A DNA stretch of 42,650 bases from an uncultured Kiritimatiellota bacterium (GTDB lineage: Bacteria; Verrucomicrobiota; Kiritimatiellia; RFP12; DVOR01). Positions 24,633 to 32,008 of this stretch are shown in pieces. The first letter of the stretch is position 1, and each line of letters opens with the position of its first letter. The translations under genes and the position numbers were made by a program. The notes beneath the pieces are model-generated. The model made no database searches. It was given only the letters and a program-made list of their open reading frames with translations, and was not told where the DNA came from. Where the stretch lies: positions 1 to 42,650 of the forward strand of contig CALXSH010000012.1 of the NCBI GenBank assembly GCA_944391065.1, written 5' to 3'.

Positions 24633-25655
24633 TCAGCGGAAGAAGGGTTCAGGCGGTGCGGCGACCGGCGTCGGCGTATAGACCTCCGCGGCGGCGGGCT
24701 CCTGTCCCAAATCCATCGGCGGCTGCTCGGCGGCCGTCCTGCGGAAGACGTAGCGGAACCCGAAGACCAGCACCGTCAGGAAGACCAGCGTCAGGAAGAT
24801 CAGCAGAATCTTGATCAGCTGCCGCTGCGTCAGCAGGGGCGTCGGAGCGTTCTCCGAAAGGCGGCGGACCTTGGGTCGCTTGGCCTTGGCGAAAATCGAG
24901 GCGACGCCGGAGGCGGCCTTCTTTCCGATGGACGCGACCGTGGCCAAACGCGACTCTTCGGGGTCGGCGACGGGATGCTGCGGCCCGAAGATGGGACGGC
25001 CCGTGGGTGCGGCCTCGGTCCCGGAGCGGTAGCGCTGAACCGCTTCGGTCGGCTGGACCTCGCGGCGGCGCTTCGGCGCCGGCGCGAAGAGGTCGCGCGG
25101 ACGCGCCGGCGGCTCGGCCTCCGGTTCGGGTTCGGACGTGGGTTCGGGGCCCTGCGTCGGCTCAGGAAGCGGCTTCGCTCCGACTTCCGGGACAGGCGTC
25201 TCCTTGGGCTGTCCAGCCCAGGGACGGCTGTCCTCGGGGATGGGCACGGCCGTGAAGGAATCCTCGGCCGGCGTCACGAGTTTGTGGCCCGGATGGTGGG
25301 ACCCGGGGGCCGGTTCGTCCTCCTTCGGCGGCAATGTCTTGCGGCCGCCGGTGTGGATCGGCGCGATGGGCTGGGCGGGGATTTCGCGGACGGTCGGGCG
25401 GGTGACGGGACGGTGCGGTACGGTCCCGCCGACGATGGCCATGTATTCCTCGACCAAGGGCTGCGGATCGAGCCCCAGCACGGCGCAGTACTGACGGATG
25501 AACCCGCGGCCGTAAATTGCCGCTGGGATCTTCTTGAGGTCTTCCGTCTCGAGGGCTTCGATGGTCCTGCACATCATGTGGGTGCGCTCGGAAATGTACT
25601 CCTGGGTCCAGCCCAGCTTAAGCCGCTTGTTTCTCAGTATTTCGCCGAAAGCCAT
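24633..25655 (-). CDS. RodZ-like HTH / single-pass membrane protein
   Basis: This 340-residue protein has an N-terminal helix-turn-helix of the RodZ type (about 1-75: FGEILRNKRLKLGWTQEYIS, YGRGFIRQYCAVLGLDP). A long Pro/Glu-rich cytoplasmic linker follows (about 80-275), then one membrane helix (about 281-303, IKILLIFLTLVFLTVLVFGF). Only about 37 residues lie outside. RodZ links MreB filaments to the elongation machinery, but classical RodZ has a sizeable periplasmic domain (DUF4115) that is missing here. Assignment as a shape protein is an inference from domain order. GAGGAG lies 7 nt before the start. It follows ftsK by 44 nt. Confidence 0.78.
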   Translation of the reverse strand: MAFGEILRNKRLKLGWTQEYISERTHMMCRTIEALETEDLKKIPAAIYGRGFIRQYCAVLGLDPQPLVEEYMAIVGGTVPHRPVTRPTVREIPAQPIAPIHTGGRKTLPPKEDEPAPGSHHPGHKLVTPAEDSFTAVPIPEDSRPWAGQPKETPVPEVGAKPLPEPTQGPEPTSEPEPEAEPPARPRDLFAPAPKRRREVQPTEAVQRYRSGTEAAPTGRPIFGPQHPVADPEESRLATVASIGKKAASGVASIFAKAKRPKVRRLSENAPTPLLTQRQLIKILLIFLTLVFLTVLVFGFRYVFRRTAAEQPPMDLGQEPAAAEVYTPTPVAAPPEPFFR

Positions 25656-25699
25656 TGCCGTTCTCCTCTCGGATTCCGCCGCGGAAATCCGTCTTTGCG

Positions 25700-28528
25700 T
25701 TACGGACGCAGTGTATCAAAATGTCCGTCTTCCGACCGGGCGGCCCCGCCGTCGTCCGCGGCAGACTCCTCCAGCAGGGACGGGTCGAAGTCAATCTCGA
25801 AGGCTTCATCCGTCCCCTCCGTCGCGGCATCCGGCGTGGGAGCGGCATCCGGCGCGGCATTCTCGGCGGACGTACGCGTATCGGGCGCGGCGTCCTCGCC
25901 GTCGGTGCCGGCCAGCGCCTCGCGGTCAACGGCATTGAGGTCGACGAGGATTTCGCGCGGCGCGTTGCCGTTCTGCGGACCGATGATGCCGCGATCCTCG
26001 AGCATGTCGGTGATGCGGCCGGCCTTGTTATAGCCGATGCCGAGGCGGCGCTGCATGGCCGAGGTCGAGAAGCGGCCGGTCTGGCGGATGAGCTCGAGGG
26101 CTCTGCGGTAATAGCCTTCGTCGCTCTTGTCGTCGTCGCCTTCGCCGCCGGCCGGGGCGTCCGTCGCGGAGGCAGCCGACGCGGTCGCGGGCGTGGCGAG
26201 TTTCTGGAAGGTGGCTTCGAGCGTGTCGGCTGCCGGGTCCTCTCGGATCTGATCGACCTTGGACGAGAGCACGGTGTCGAAGGCGGGGCCGGCCTGCTCC
26301 TTGATGAAATCACAGACGCGCACAATCTCCTCGTCGCTGACCCAGGCAGCTTGCGAACGGACCAGGGATTTACCGCTTCGGGCAAGCAGCATATCGCCCT
26401 TGCCGATCAGGTTCTCGGCGCCCGTCTCGTCCAGAATCGTGCGCGAGTCGTTGGCCTGTGCCACGCGCAGCGCGATACGGCCGGGGATGTTGGCCTTGAT
26501 GGTGCCGGTGACGATATCGGTCGTCGGGCGCTGCGTCGCGATGATCATGTGGATGCCCGCGGCGCGGGCTTTCTGCGTCAGCGAGGTGATGGAGGGTTCA
26601 ATGTCGGCCTTGACGGTCAGAATGAGCTCGGCCAGCTCGTCGATGACGATGACGATGTAGGGAAGCGGCGCGGTTGGGTTGGAACGGCCCGGCAGGGGGG
26701 TAGCGGCGCGGCGGTTGTAGTCGGCGATGTTGCGGACGCCGTACTGTTGCAGGAGCTTGTAGCGGCGGTCCATTTCGACGACGGCCCAGCGGAGGCAGAA
26801 GAGCACCTTCTTGGGCTCTACGACCACGGGATTGAGGAGGTGGGGCAGATTGTCGTAGAACGTGAATTCAACGCGCTTCGGGTCGACCATCAGCAGCCGG
26901 AGCCGCTCGGGTTTGCGGCACATCAGCAACCCAATCAGCATGTCGTTGACAGCGACAGACTTGCCCGAGCCCGTACCGCCGGCGACCAGCAGGTGCGGCA
27001 TCTCGGCCAAGTCGACAATCAGGTCGCCGCCCGTGGAAATCTTACCCAGGGCCAACGGCAGGGCCATGGTGCGCTCGGCCTTCTTCCAAGCGTTGCCCTC
27101 CAAGACTTCGCGCAGCGTAACGGACTGGCGGATGGTGTTGGGGACTTCGATGCCGACGACATCGCGCCCGGGAATCGGGGCCTGGATGCGGATGCTCTCG
27201 GCCCGCAGGGCCATCAGCAGATTGTTTTCGTAGCTCAGGAAGCGCTCGACCTTCACGCCGGGCTCAGGGCGGACCTCAAACTGCGTCAGCACGGGACCGC
27301 TGATGTGATTGACCACGTGAGCGGCGATGTTGAACTGCCGGAAGACACTTTCGATGGCGTCGATGGCGCCTTGGACGTCGTCGGCGCCGCCCGCCTTCGG
27401 GGGAATGGGATCGAGCAGGGCCGTCGTGGGCAGACCGTAGTCAGGCAGCGCCTGAGCGTCGGCCGGTTCGCTCGGGTCATCCTGCTCGTGGGCGGCCGGG
27501 ACGGGCTGGGTAATCGATTTTGCGGACGCGACGGGACGGAGCTTCGAGGGGTTGTCCGCGCTGAGCACCAGATCGGGCGCTTCGGGCCGGGGCACTGCCG
27601 CCGGCCGGACAGACGCCGGGGTGGGGGTGGGCGTCTGGGCGCGGACGGGTGGTTCGGAGGCGCCCGCCGGGGGGCGCCCGATCAGGAGATCCCGGATGTC
27701 GAGTTCTTTCTCGGCCTCAGCCTCCGCTTCGCGCCTCCGGGAGAAGATACGGCTCAGCAAACCGCGCCGCGCGTCGGGCGCTTCATCCCCGTCGTCCTCC
27801 TCATCGTCCTCATCCTCAACCTTGGGCGGCAACGGGGCCGTCGCGGGACGGATGGTTTCAGCGCGCGGCAACGGGACGCGCGCGGGGTCGGATTCCAGGC
27901 GCTTGGGCCGTTCGGAGGTGACGCGGATCAGTGCCAATAGGAAGTTGCGCACGCCGATCAGCAGCACCGCCATCAGTGCGGTGACGATCCAAAGCAGCAG
28001 TTGGGTGCCGACCGGACCGATGAGGGGCAGCAGAAAGTCCGTCACCATCCACTGGCCGATGGCGCCGCCGCCGTTGGGCCGCAGATTGATGGCCTGCAGG
28101 ACGGCCGCGTCGGAACCGTAAATCTGGAAGAGTCCGGCCGCGCCGATATAGAGGATAGCCATCCAGACCAGCCGCAGGCGGAAGAAGCGGACATGGCCGT
28201 GCATCAGAAAGAGGAAGAGCACCGCCATCAGCGGCGTCAGCATGTAACGGTAGGCCAAACCGCCCAGTCCGTATCCGAGGAAGGTCATCCAAGCGCCCAC
28301 ATGGCCGATGCTGTTGACCGCAGGCGTGTTGGGCGGATTGCACATCCAGCGGATATCGCGCCAGTCGTAGGAAACCAGGGCGACCAGGGCGAGGACCGTG
28401 AAGAGCAGCACCAGCGGCGCGAAAACGCACCGGCGACGCGTTATGGTCGCCTGGGATACGGTCCCGGGGTCCGTCCCGTCGGGGGCGGAGGTGGGCTTGG
28501 GGGCGGCGCTCTTCTTCGGTTGGCTCAT
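25700..28528 (-). CDS. ftsK: DNA translocase FtsK/SpoIIIE
   Basis: The 942-residue protein has the FtsK layout: an N-terminal membrane domain with about four helices (35-200), and a Pro/acid-rich linker (about 205-370). The RecA-like motor (about 380-750) has Walker A GGTGSGKS (517-524), Walker B IVIVIDELAEL and PTTDIVTGTIKANIPGRIA. A winged-helix gamma domain (about 805-865: YYRRALELIRQTGRFSTSAM, RITDMLEDRGIIG) reads polar DNA motifs. A further acidic tail of about 75 residues ends the protein. FtsK pumps chromosomal DNA at the division septum and aids dimer resolution. The gene starts 7 nt after exbD. Confidence 0.96.
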   Translation of the reverse strand: MSQPKKSAAPKPTSAPDGTDPGTVSQATITRRRCVFAPLVLLFTVLALVALVSYDWRDIRWMCNPPNTPAVNSIGHVGAWMTFLGYGLGGLAYRYMLTPLMAVLFLFLMHGHVRFFRLRLVWMAILYIGAAGLFQIYGSDAAVLQAINLRPNGGGAIGQWMVTDFLLPLIGPVGTQLLLWIVTALMAVLLIGVRNFLLALIRVTSERPKRLESDPARVPLPRAETIRPATAPLPPKVEDEDDEEDDGDEAPDARRGLLSRIFSRRREAEAEAEKELDIRDLLIGRPPAGASEPPVRAQTPTPTPASVRPAAVPRPEAPDLVLSADNPSKLRPVASAKSITQPVPAAHEQDDPSEPADAQALPDYGLPTTALLDPIPPKAGGADDVQGAIDAIESVFRQFNIAAHVVNHISGPVLTQFEVRPEPGVKVERFLSYENNLLMALRAESIRIQAPIPGRDVVGIEVPNTIRQSVTLREVLEGNAWKKAERTMALPLALGKISTGGDLIVDLAEMPHLLVAGGTGSGKSVAVNDMLIGLLMCRKPERLRLLMVDPKRVEFTFYDNLPHLLNPVVVEPKKVLFCLRWAVVEMDRRYKLLQQYGVRNIADYNRRAATPLPGRSNPTAPLPYIVIVIDELAELILTVKADIEPSITSLTQKARAAGIHMIIATQRPTTDIVTGTIKANIPGRIALRVAQANDSRTILDETGAENLIGKGDMLLARSGKSLVRSQAAWVSDEEIVRVCDFIKEQAGPAFDTVLSSKVDQIREDPAADTLEATFQKLATPATASAASATDAPAGGEGDDDKSDEGYYRRALELIRQTGRFSTSAMQRRLGIGYNKAGRITDMLEDRGIIGPQNGNAPREILVDLNAVDREALAGTDGEDAAPDTRTSAENAAPDAAPTPDAATEGTDEAFEIDFDPSLLEESAADDGGAARSEDGHFDTLRP

Positions 28529-28535
28529 AGGCGGA

Positions 28536-28952
28536 TCACTCGGTTTTCGTGACCAGGGAGAATCGGGTCAGGCGGGCGGCGTGGAGAATCTTGATGACAT
28601 CCATGATGCGGCCGTAGCTCTGCGTCTCGTCGCCGCGGATGTGGGCAACGGCCTCGGGGTTGGCCTTGACGATGGCGGTGAGGCGCTCGGAGAGCTCTTC
28701 GTCGGTCACTTCGTCCTTGCCGATGAAGATGCGGCCGTCCGCATTGACGGTGACCACGGTCGGCTCGTCGGCCTTCAGCGAGTCGCCCTTGCCGGCCGTG
28801 GGGAGGCGAACGTCGATGCCGCTCTGGAGGGCCGGGAAGGTGATGATGAAGGCGATCAGCAGCAGGAAGGTCATGTCCAGAATCGGGGTCATGTTGATTT
28901 CCCCTCCCGGACGCCTGGCGCGGCGCCGTGCCCTGATCCGGGGCGTCAGCAT
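28536..28952 (-). CDS. ExbD/TolR family biopolymer transport protein
   Basis: This 138-residue protein has a short basic N terminus (PRIRARRRARR) and one membrane helix (about 22-42). Within it lies the conserved proton-relay Asp, D25, in MTPILDMTFLLLIAF. A periplasmic domain ends in HAARLTRFSLVTK. With the ExbB-like protein it would form a proton-driven motor of the TolQR/ExbBD type that energises outer-membrane processes or envelope constriction. It overlaps exbB by 7 nt and is followed by ftsK after 7 nt. That neighbourhood favours a Tol-like division role, but no tolA, tolB or pal is present here. Confidence 0.92.
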   Translation of the reverse strand: MLTPRIRARRRARRPGGEINMTPILDMTFLLLIAFIITFPALQSGIDVRLPTAGKGDSLKADEPTVVTVNADGRIFIGKDEVTDEELSERLTAIVKANPEAVAHIRGDETQSYGRIMDVIKILHAARLTRFSLVTKTE

Positions 28953-29695
28953 GCCGACGTCTCCTTCTCGGACTGGTAGAATAGCGAGAGCTTGCCGATC
29001 AGCTCGTCCGAGAAGCCCTCCAGATCGGTCGTGTACTTGTCGATCTTGGACTGGAGCACGCTGTAGGCAATGGTCGAGGGAATGGCCACAACCAGGCCGA
29101 CAACCGTCGTCAGCAACGCCGAGGAGATGCCTGGGGCAAGTTCGGCAATGTCGGCGCTGCCGCTGGCTGCCATGGCCTGGAAGGCGAGCATGACGCCCCA
29201 GACCGTGCCGAAGAGTCCGAGGAGCGGGGCGGAGGAGGTGATGACCGAGAGGGCCGTCATGCCCTTGTTGAGCTGGTTGATCTCCTCTTCCAGGGCGTGG
29301 GAGGCCGTCGCCGTGACCAGCGCCATACGCTTGGCGCTCAGGGTCAACGGCATAGAGCTGTCCAGGTGGAGGGCCTTGAGCTGATTCTGGGGAATCAGAT
29401 GGATCAGGCGGTCGCAGGTCTTGGTGTAGACCGATTCCATCGGCGAATCCGTGAAGGTGTAGTTGCGGTCGCAGTAGAGACCGATCGGCCCCTCGGGCGC
29501 TTTCACGAAGTCATCGGCGAAGCGGTCCGAACGGCGCTGGATGTCCTTCATGAAGAGGTTGCGCCGCAGCATAACCGACCAAGAATAGATGGACATGCCG
29601 ATCTGAATCAGCACAATCAGCTGACCGCAGAAGTCCGAATCGAGAAAGGCCTTGACCGGGCCTGTGGCCGCCGCGATAAAGTCGGGTGAGAACAT
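28946..29695 (-). CDS. ExbB/TolQ family proton channel protein
   Basis: The 249-residue inner-membrane protein has three hydrophobic segments (about 20-42, 140-165 and 185-212). They include the family blocks LGLFGTVWGVMLAF and SSALLTTVVGLVVAIPSTIAY. It forms the pentameric channel of the TolQR/ExbBD motor. The large cytoplasmic loop (about 45-135) holds YTKTCDRLIHLIPQNQ and HALEEEINQLNKGM. The gene lies 5 nt after argS and overlaps the ExbD-like gene. Whether it is TolQ or ExbB cannot be decided without the partner; the position next to ftsK leans toward TolQ. Confidence 0.92.
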   Translation of the reverse strand: MFSPDFIAAATGPVKAFLDSDFCGQLIVLIQIGMSIYSWSVMLRRNLFMKDIQRRSDRFADDFVKAPEGPIGLYCDRNYTFTDSPMESVYTKTCDRLIHLIPQNQLKALHLDSSMPLTLSAKRMALVTATASHALEEEINQLNKGMTALSVITSSAPLLGLFGTVWGVMLAFQAMAASGSADIAELAPGISSALLTTVVGLVVAIPSTIAYSVLQSKIDKYTTDLEGFSDELIGKLSLFYQSEKETSAC

Positions 29696-29700
29696 GGCCG

Positions 29701-31416
29701 TCAGATCCTTTCGGGCGTCGGGATGCCCAGCAGGTCCAAACCGCCGCGGAGGACCTTGGAAACCGCCGCGCAGAGGCGAATGCGGCTGTCGCGGACCGCC
29801 GGATCGGCCTTCATGACGGGAGAGCTCTGGTAGAAGGAGCTGTAGAGCTGGCTGAGCTGATAGAGGTAATCGGCCAGAACGCTGGGCTTGCAGAGGTCGC
29901 CCGCGCGCTGGACGGTATTCGGATACTGGAGCAGCCAGAGGGCCAACGCCTTCTCGACGGGCGACGCGATGGCGAGCGCGTTCTCTTCGGGCGCGCGGCC
30001 GACCTCGGCACGGTACTTCGCCAAGAGCGAATTCAGACGGGCATTGGCGTACTGCAGGTAGGGGCCGCTGTTGCCGTCAAGGGCCAGGGCGCGCTCCCAG
30101 GTGAAGACAATCATCGTGGCCGGATCGTGGGAGAGGTCGGCGTACTTGATGGCACCGATGCCGATGGCCTCTGCCAACGCCGCGCGCTCCGTCTCGTCCC
30201 AGTCGGGGTGATTCCCGTCGACAATCGTGCGGGCACGGGCCGCGGACTCGTTGAGGAGAGTCTCGAGCTTGATGACGTTGCCCTGACGGGTCGAGAAGGT
30301 CGCGTCGGGCAGACGCATCAGACCGAACCAGACATGCTGGAGCTTTGCCGTGCCGCAGAGCCCGAGCTTCTCGCAGATGCGGAAGAACTGGCGGAAGTGC
30401 AGCTGCTGGCGTTCGTCGGTCACATAAATGATGCGGGCCGGATCGAAATCGGCCACGCGGCTGCGGACGGTCGCGATGTCGGTCGTCGTATAGTTGAAGC
30501 CGCCGTCGCGCTTACGCACGATGGCCACGTCGAGGCCCTCGTCCTTCATGTCGACGATCCAGGCCCCTTCGCTCTGCGTGGCCAGACCCTTTTCGCGGAG
30601 CATATCGACCGTCTCGGCGAGCATCGGCTGATAGTAGCTTTCGCCGCGGTAGATGTCGAACTTCACCCCCAGGCGGTCATAGATACGGCCAAATTCCTTC
30701 AGTGAAATCTCAATGAAGCGCTTCCAGACGGCCAGATTCGCCTCGTCGCCGGACTGCAGCTTCACCAGCTCCTCGCGGCACCGATCGATCCATGTCGGAT
30801 TCTCGGGGTTCTTCGTCTCGTTGTAGCTCCGCACGTAGACCTTCTCCAGAAGCTCAACCGTCAGGTCGGCGCGTTCCTCGTCGGTCAGGAAATGGCGGTA
30901 GCCCATGATGAGAATGCCGAACTGTGTGCCCCAGTCGCCCAAGTGGTTGTCCGCAATCACGCGGTAACCCAGCGCGCGCAAGATGCGGTCGATGGCATTG
31001 CCGATGACCGTGGAGCGGATATGGCCGATGTGCATCGGCTTGGCGACGTTCGGCGAGGAATAGTCAATCACGACCGTCTCGTGGGCCTCACGCTGCGGAA
31101 TGCCGAGCGTTTCGTCGGAGACCAGCGCCTCGACACCCTTCGCTACGGCGGCGTCGGAAAGTTTCAGATTGATGAAGCCGGGACCGGCCACCTCGGCCTT
31201 CTCCAGCAGACCGGGCAGCGGCTGTGCCGCGATCACCGCCTGCGCCAGCTCGCGCGGATTCTTCCCCGCACGCTTGGCGATGCCCATCGCGTCGTTGCAC
31301 TGCCAGTCGCCGAAGCGCGGATCCTTCGAAGGCACGATACGGCCGCCGCCGCACCCCGGGACAACCTTCTCAAACGCTTCCGCAAGCCATGCCTTCACGA
31401 TGCCTTCGCAATCCAT
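29701..31416 (-). CDS. argS: Arginyl-tRNA synthetase
   Basis: This 571-residue class I synthetase charges tRNA-Arg. The HIGH signature lies at 129-132 in SSPNVAKPMHIGHIRST. The second catalytic loop reads FSTRQGNVIKL in place of KMSKS, as is common in ArgS. The N-terminal ArgS-specific tRNA-binding region (about 1-100) and the C-terminal DALR anticodon-binding domain (about 450-571, LQYANARLNSLLAKY) are both present. It heads the leftward argS-exbB-exbD-ftsK-rodZ-like cluster. AAGGAG lies 11 nt before the ATG, and a sigma-70-type promoter is visible at 31462-31490. Confidence 0.96.
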   Translation of the reverse strand: MDCEGIVKAWLAEAFEKVVPGCGGGRIVPSKDPRFGDWQCNDAMGIAKRAGKNPRELAQAVIAAQPLPGLLEKAEVAGPGFINLKLSDAAVAKGVEALVSDETLGIPQREAHETVVIDYSSPNVAKPMHIGHIRSTVIGNAIDRILRALGYRVIADNHLGDWGTQFGILIMGYRHFLTDEERADLTVELLEKVYVRSYNETKNPENPTWIDRCREELVKLQSGDEANLAVWKRFIEISLKEFGRIYDRLGVKFDIYRGESYYQPMLAETVDMLREKGLATQSEGAWIVDMKDEGLDVAIVRKRDGGFNYTTTDIATVRSRVADFDPARIIYVTDERQQLHFRQFFRICEKLGLCGTAKLQHVWFGLMRLPDATFSTRQGNVIKLETLLNESAARARTIVDGNHPDWDETERAALAEAIGIGAIKYADLSHDPATMIVFTWERALALDGNSGPYLQYANARLNSLLAKYRAEVGRAPEENALAIASPVEKALALWLLQYPNTVQRAGDLCKPSVLADYLYQLSQLYSSFYQSSPVMKADPAVRDSRIRLCAAVSKVLRGGLDLLGIPTPERI

Positions 31417-31461
31417 AACCGTTCAAACTCCTTAAAAATGGGGACCGTTTCGTTTCGGCCC

Positions 31462-31490
31462 AGTATACCATACTATAAGGCGGCTGCCGA
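31462..31490 (-). promoter_or_regulatory. argS: Probable argS promoter
   Basis: On the minus strand, TATACT (31462-31467) and TCGGCA (31485-31490) are separated by 17 nt. The -10 matches five of six consensus bases and the -35 four of six. It ends about 46 nt before the argS ATG. A TGTGTCA repeat element begins 21 nt upstream of the -35, a position suited to regulation. Confidence 0.55.
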
Positions 31491-31510
31491 ACCGGACCAA
31501 GGCGGGCGTG

Positions 31511-31618
31511 ATGTGTCATAGTCATGTGCACCGAAGGGTATCATGGTTTCCTCCCCATGTGTCAAAAGAATGTGCACCGAAGGTACGCCTCGTTCGGTGC
31601 ACTTTTCATTTGACACAT
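31511..31618. repeat. Composite repeat: two direct copies and one inverted copy
   Basis: A bipartite element ATGTGTCA-N5-ATGTGCACCGAAGG occurs at 31511-31537 and again, with only the N5 changed, at 31557-31583. The two copies start exactly 46 bp apart. An inverted copy lies at 31593-31618 (TTCGGTGCAC, 8 nt, TGACACAT). Copy 2 and the inverted copy can form a hairpin with a 10-bp stem (GTGCACCGAA/TTCGGTGCAC) and T-rich tracts on both outer sides. It lies between the argS promoter and the palindrome array. It could be a set of operator sites, a bidirectional terminator or attenuator, or the remnant of a small mobile element. Confidence 0.8.
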
Positions 31619-32008
31619 TACGCGGGTTTTCTCCCGGCAGAGGCCCGTATCCGACCCCGAAACTTCCCAAAACAGATTCATGACCCTATAGGGTGACAGC
31701 GCATCACCCTATAGGGTCATGACGTACCACCCTATAGGGTGATCAAGGATTACCCTATAGGGTCACGGATCCGTTTTGGCCTCTATTCCAGTGGGAAGTC
31801 ATCCATGTCCCGGTCAGAAGCAGCTCCTGCTCCGAAACTTTCACTCTCCGGCCGCCCACGGTCGCGGCCAAAGACGCCGCCGACCTCCCGCCGGTCCCGA
31901 ACCGTCAGCCCTTCGGGAAAAAGAAAAGCACGGCGGGTTTCCCTTTTCCCTTTCTTTTGGTAAATTAGCGCCAGTGTCCACCCAGATTAAAACGAAAGGA
32001 TGACTTTT
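31619..32008. other. Non-coding part of the divergent argS/kinase intergenic region
   Basis: The full gap between argS and the first kinase gene is 592 nt (31417-32008). Apart from the argS promoter and the repeats listed separately, the stretch from 31764 to 32008 shows no convincing gene. It contains a pyrimidine-rich tract at about 31939-31959 next to a TAAATT (31961-31966) that could be a -10 for the rightward operon. GAAAGGA at 31994-32000 serves as ribosome-binding site for the first kinase. Short open frames here have no recognisable similarity. Confidence 0.5.
31683..31763. repeat. Array of four 12-bp palindromes with exact 23-bp period
   Basis: The perfect palindrome ACCCTATAGGGT occurs at 31683-31694, 31706-31717, 31729-31740 and 31752-31763. 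Every start-to-start distance is 23 bp, with three unrelated 11-bp spacers. Flanking bases of copies 1 and 2 make them 16-bp reverse complements of each other (TGA..TGA-type against TCA..TCA-type edges). Conservation of the palindrome and of the spacing, but not of the spacers, is what repeated binding sites for a dimeric protein look like. It lies 246 nt upstream of the kinase-kinase-nagB operon and about 270 nt upstream of argS. No regulator gene lies next to it. Confidence 0.95.

Noticed and set aside
25655-27940. A 761-codon open frame on the plus strand across rodZ and ftsK
   Set aside because: It is antisense to two unmistakable genes, has no recognisable domain and reflects the high third-position GC of ftsK.
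31473-31670. A 65-codon minus-strand open frame running through the repeat element upstream of argS
   Set aside because: It is built from the repeats and their hairpin, has no similarity, and overlaps the argS promoter.
31683-31763. A CRISPR array made of the ACCCTATAGGGT repeats
   Set aside because: Repeats of 12 nt and spacers of 11 nt are far too short for any known CRISPR type, and no cas genes are nearby. The perfect palindrome fits a protein-binding site better.
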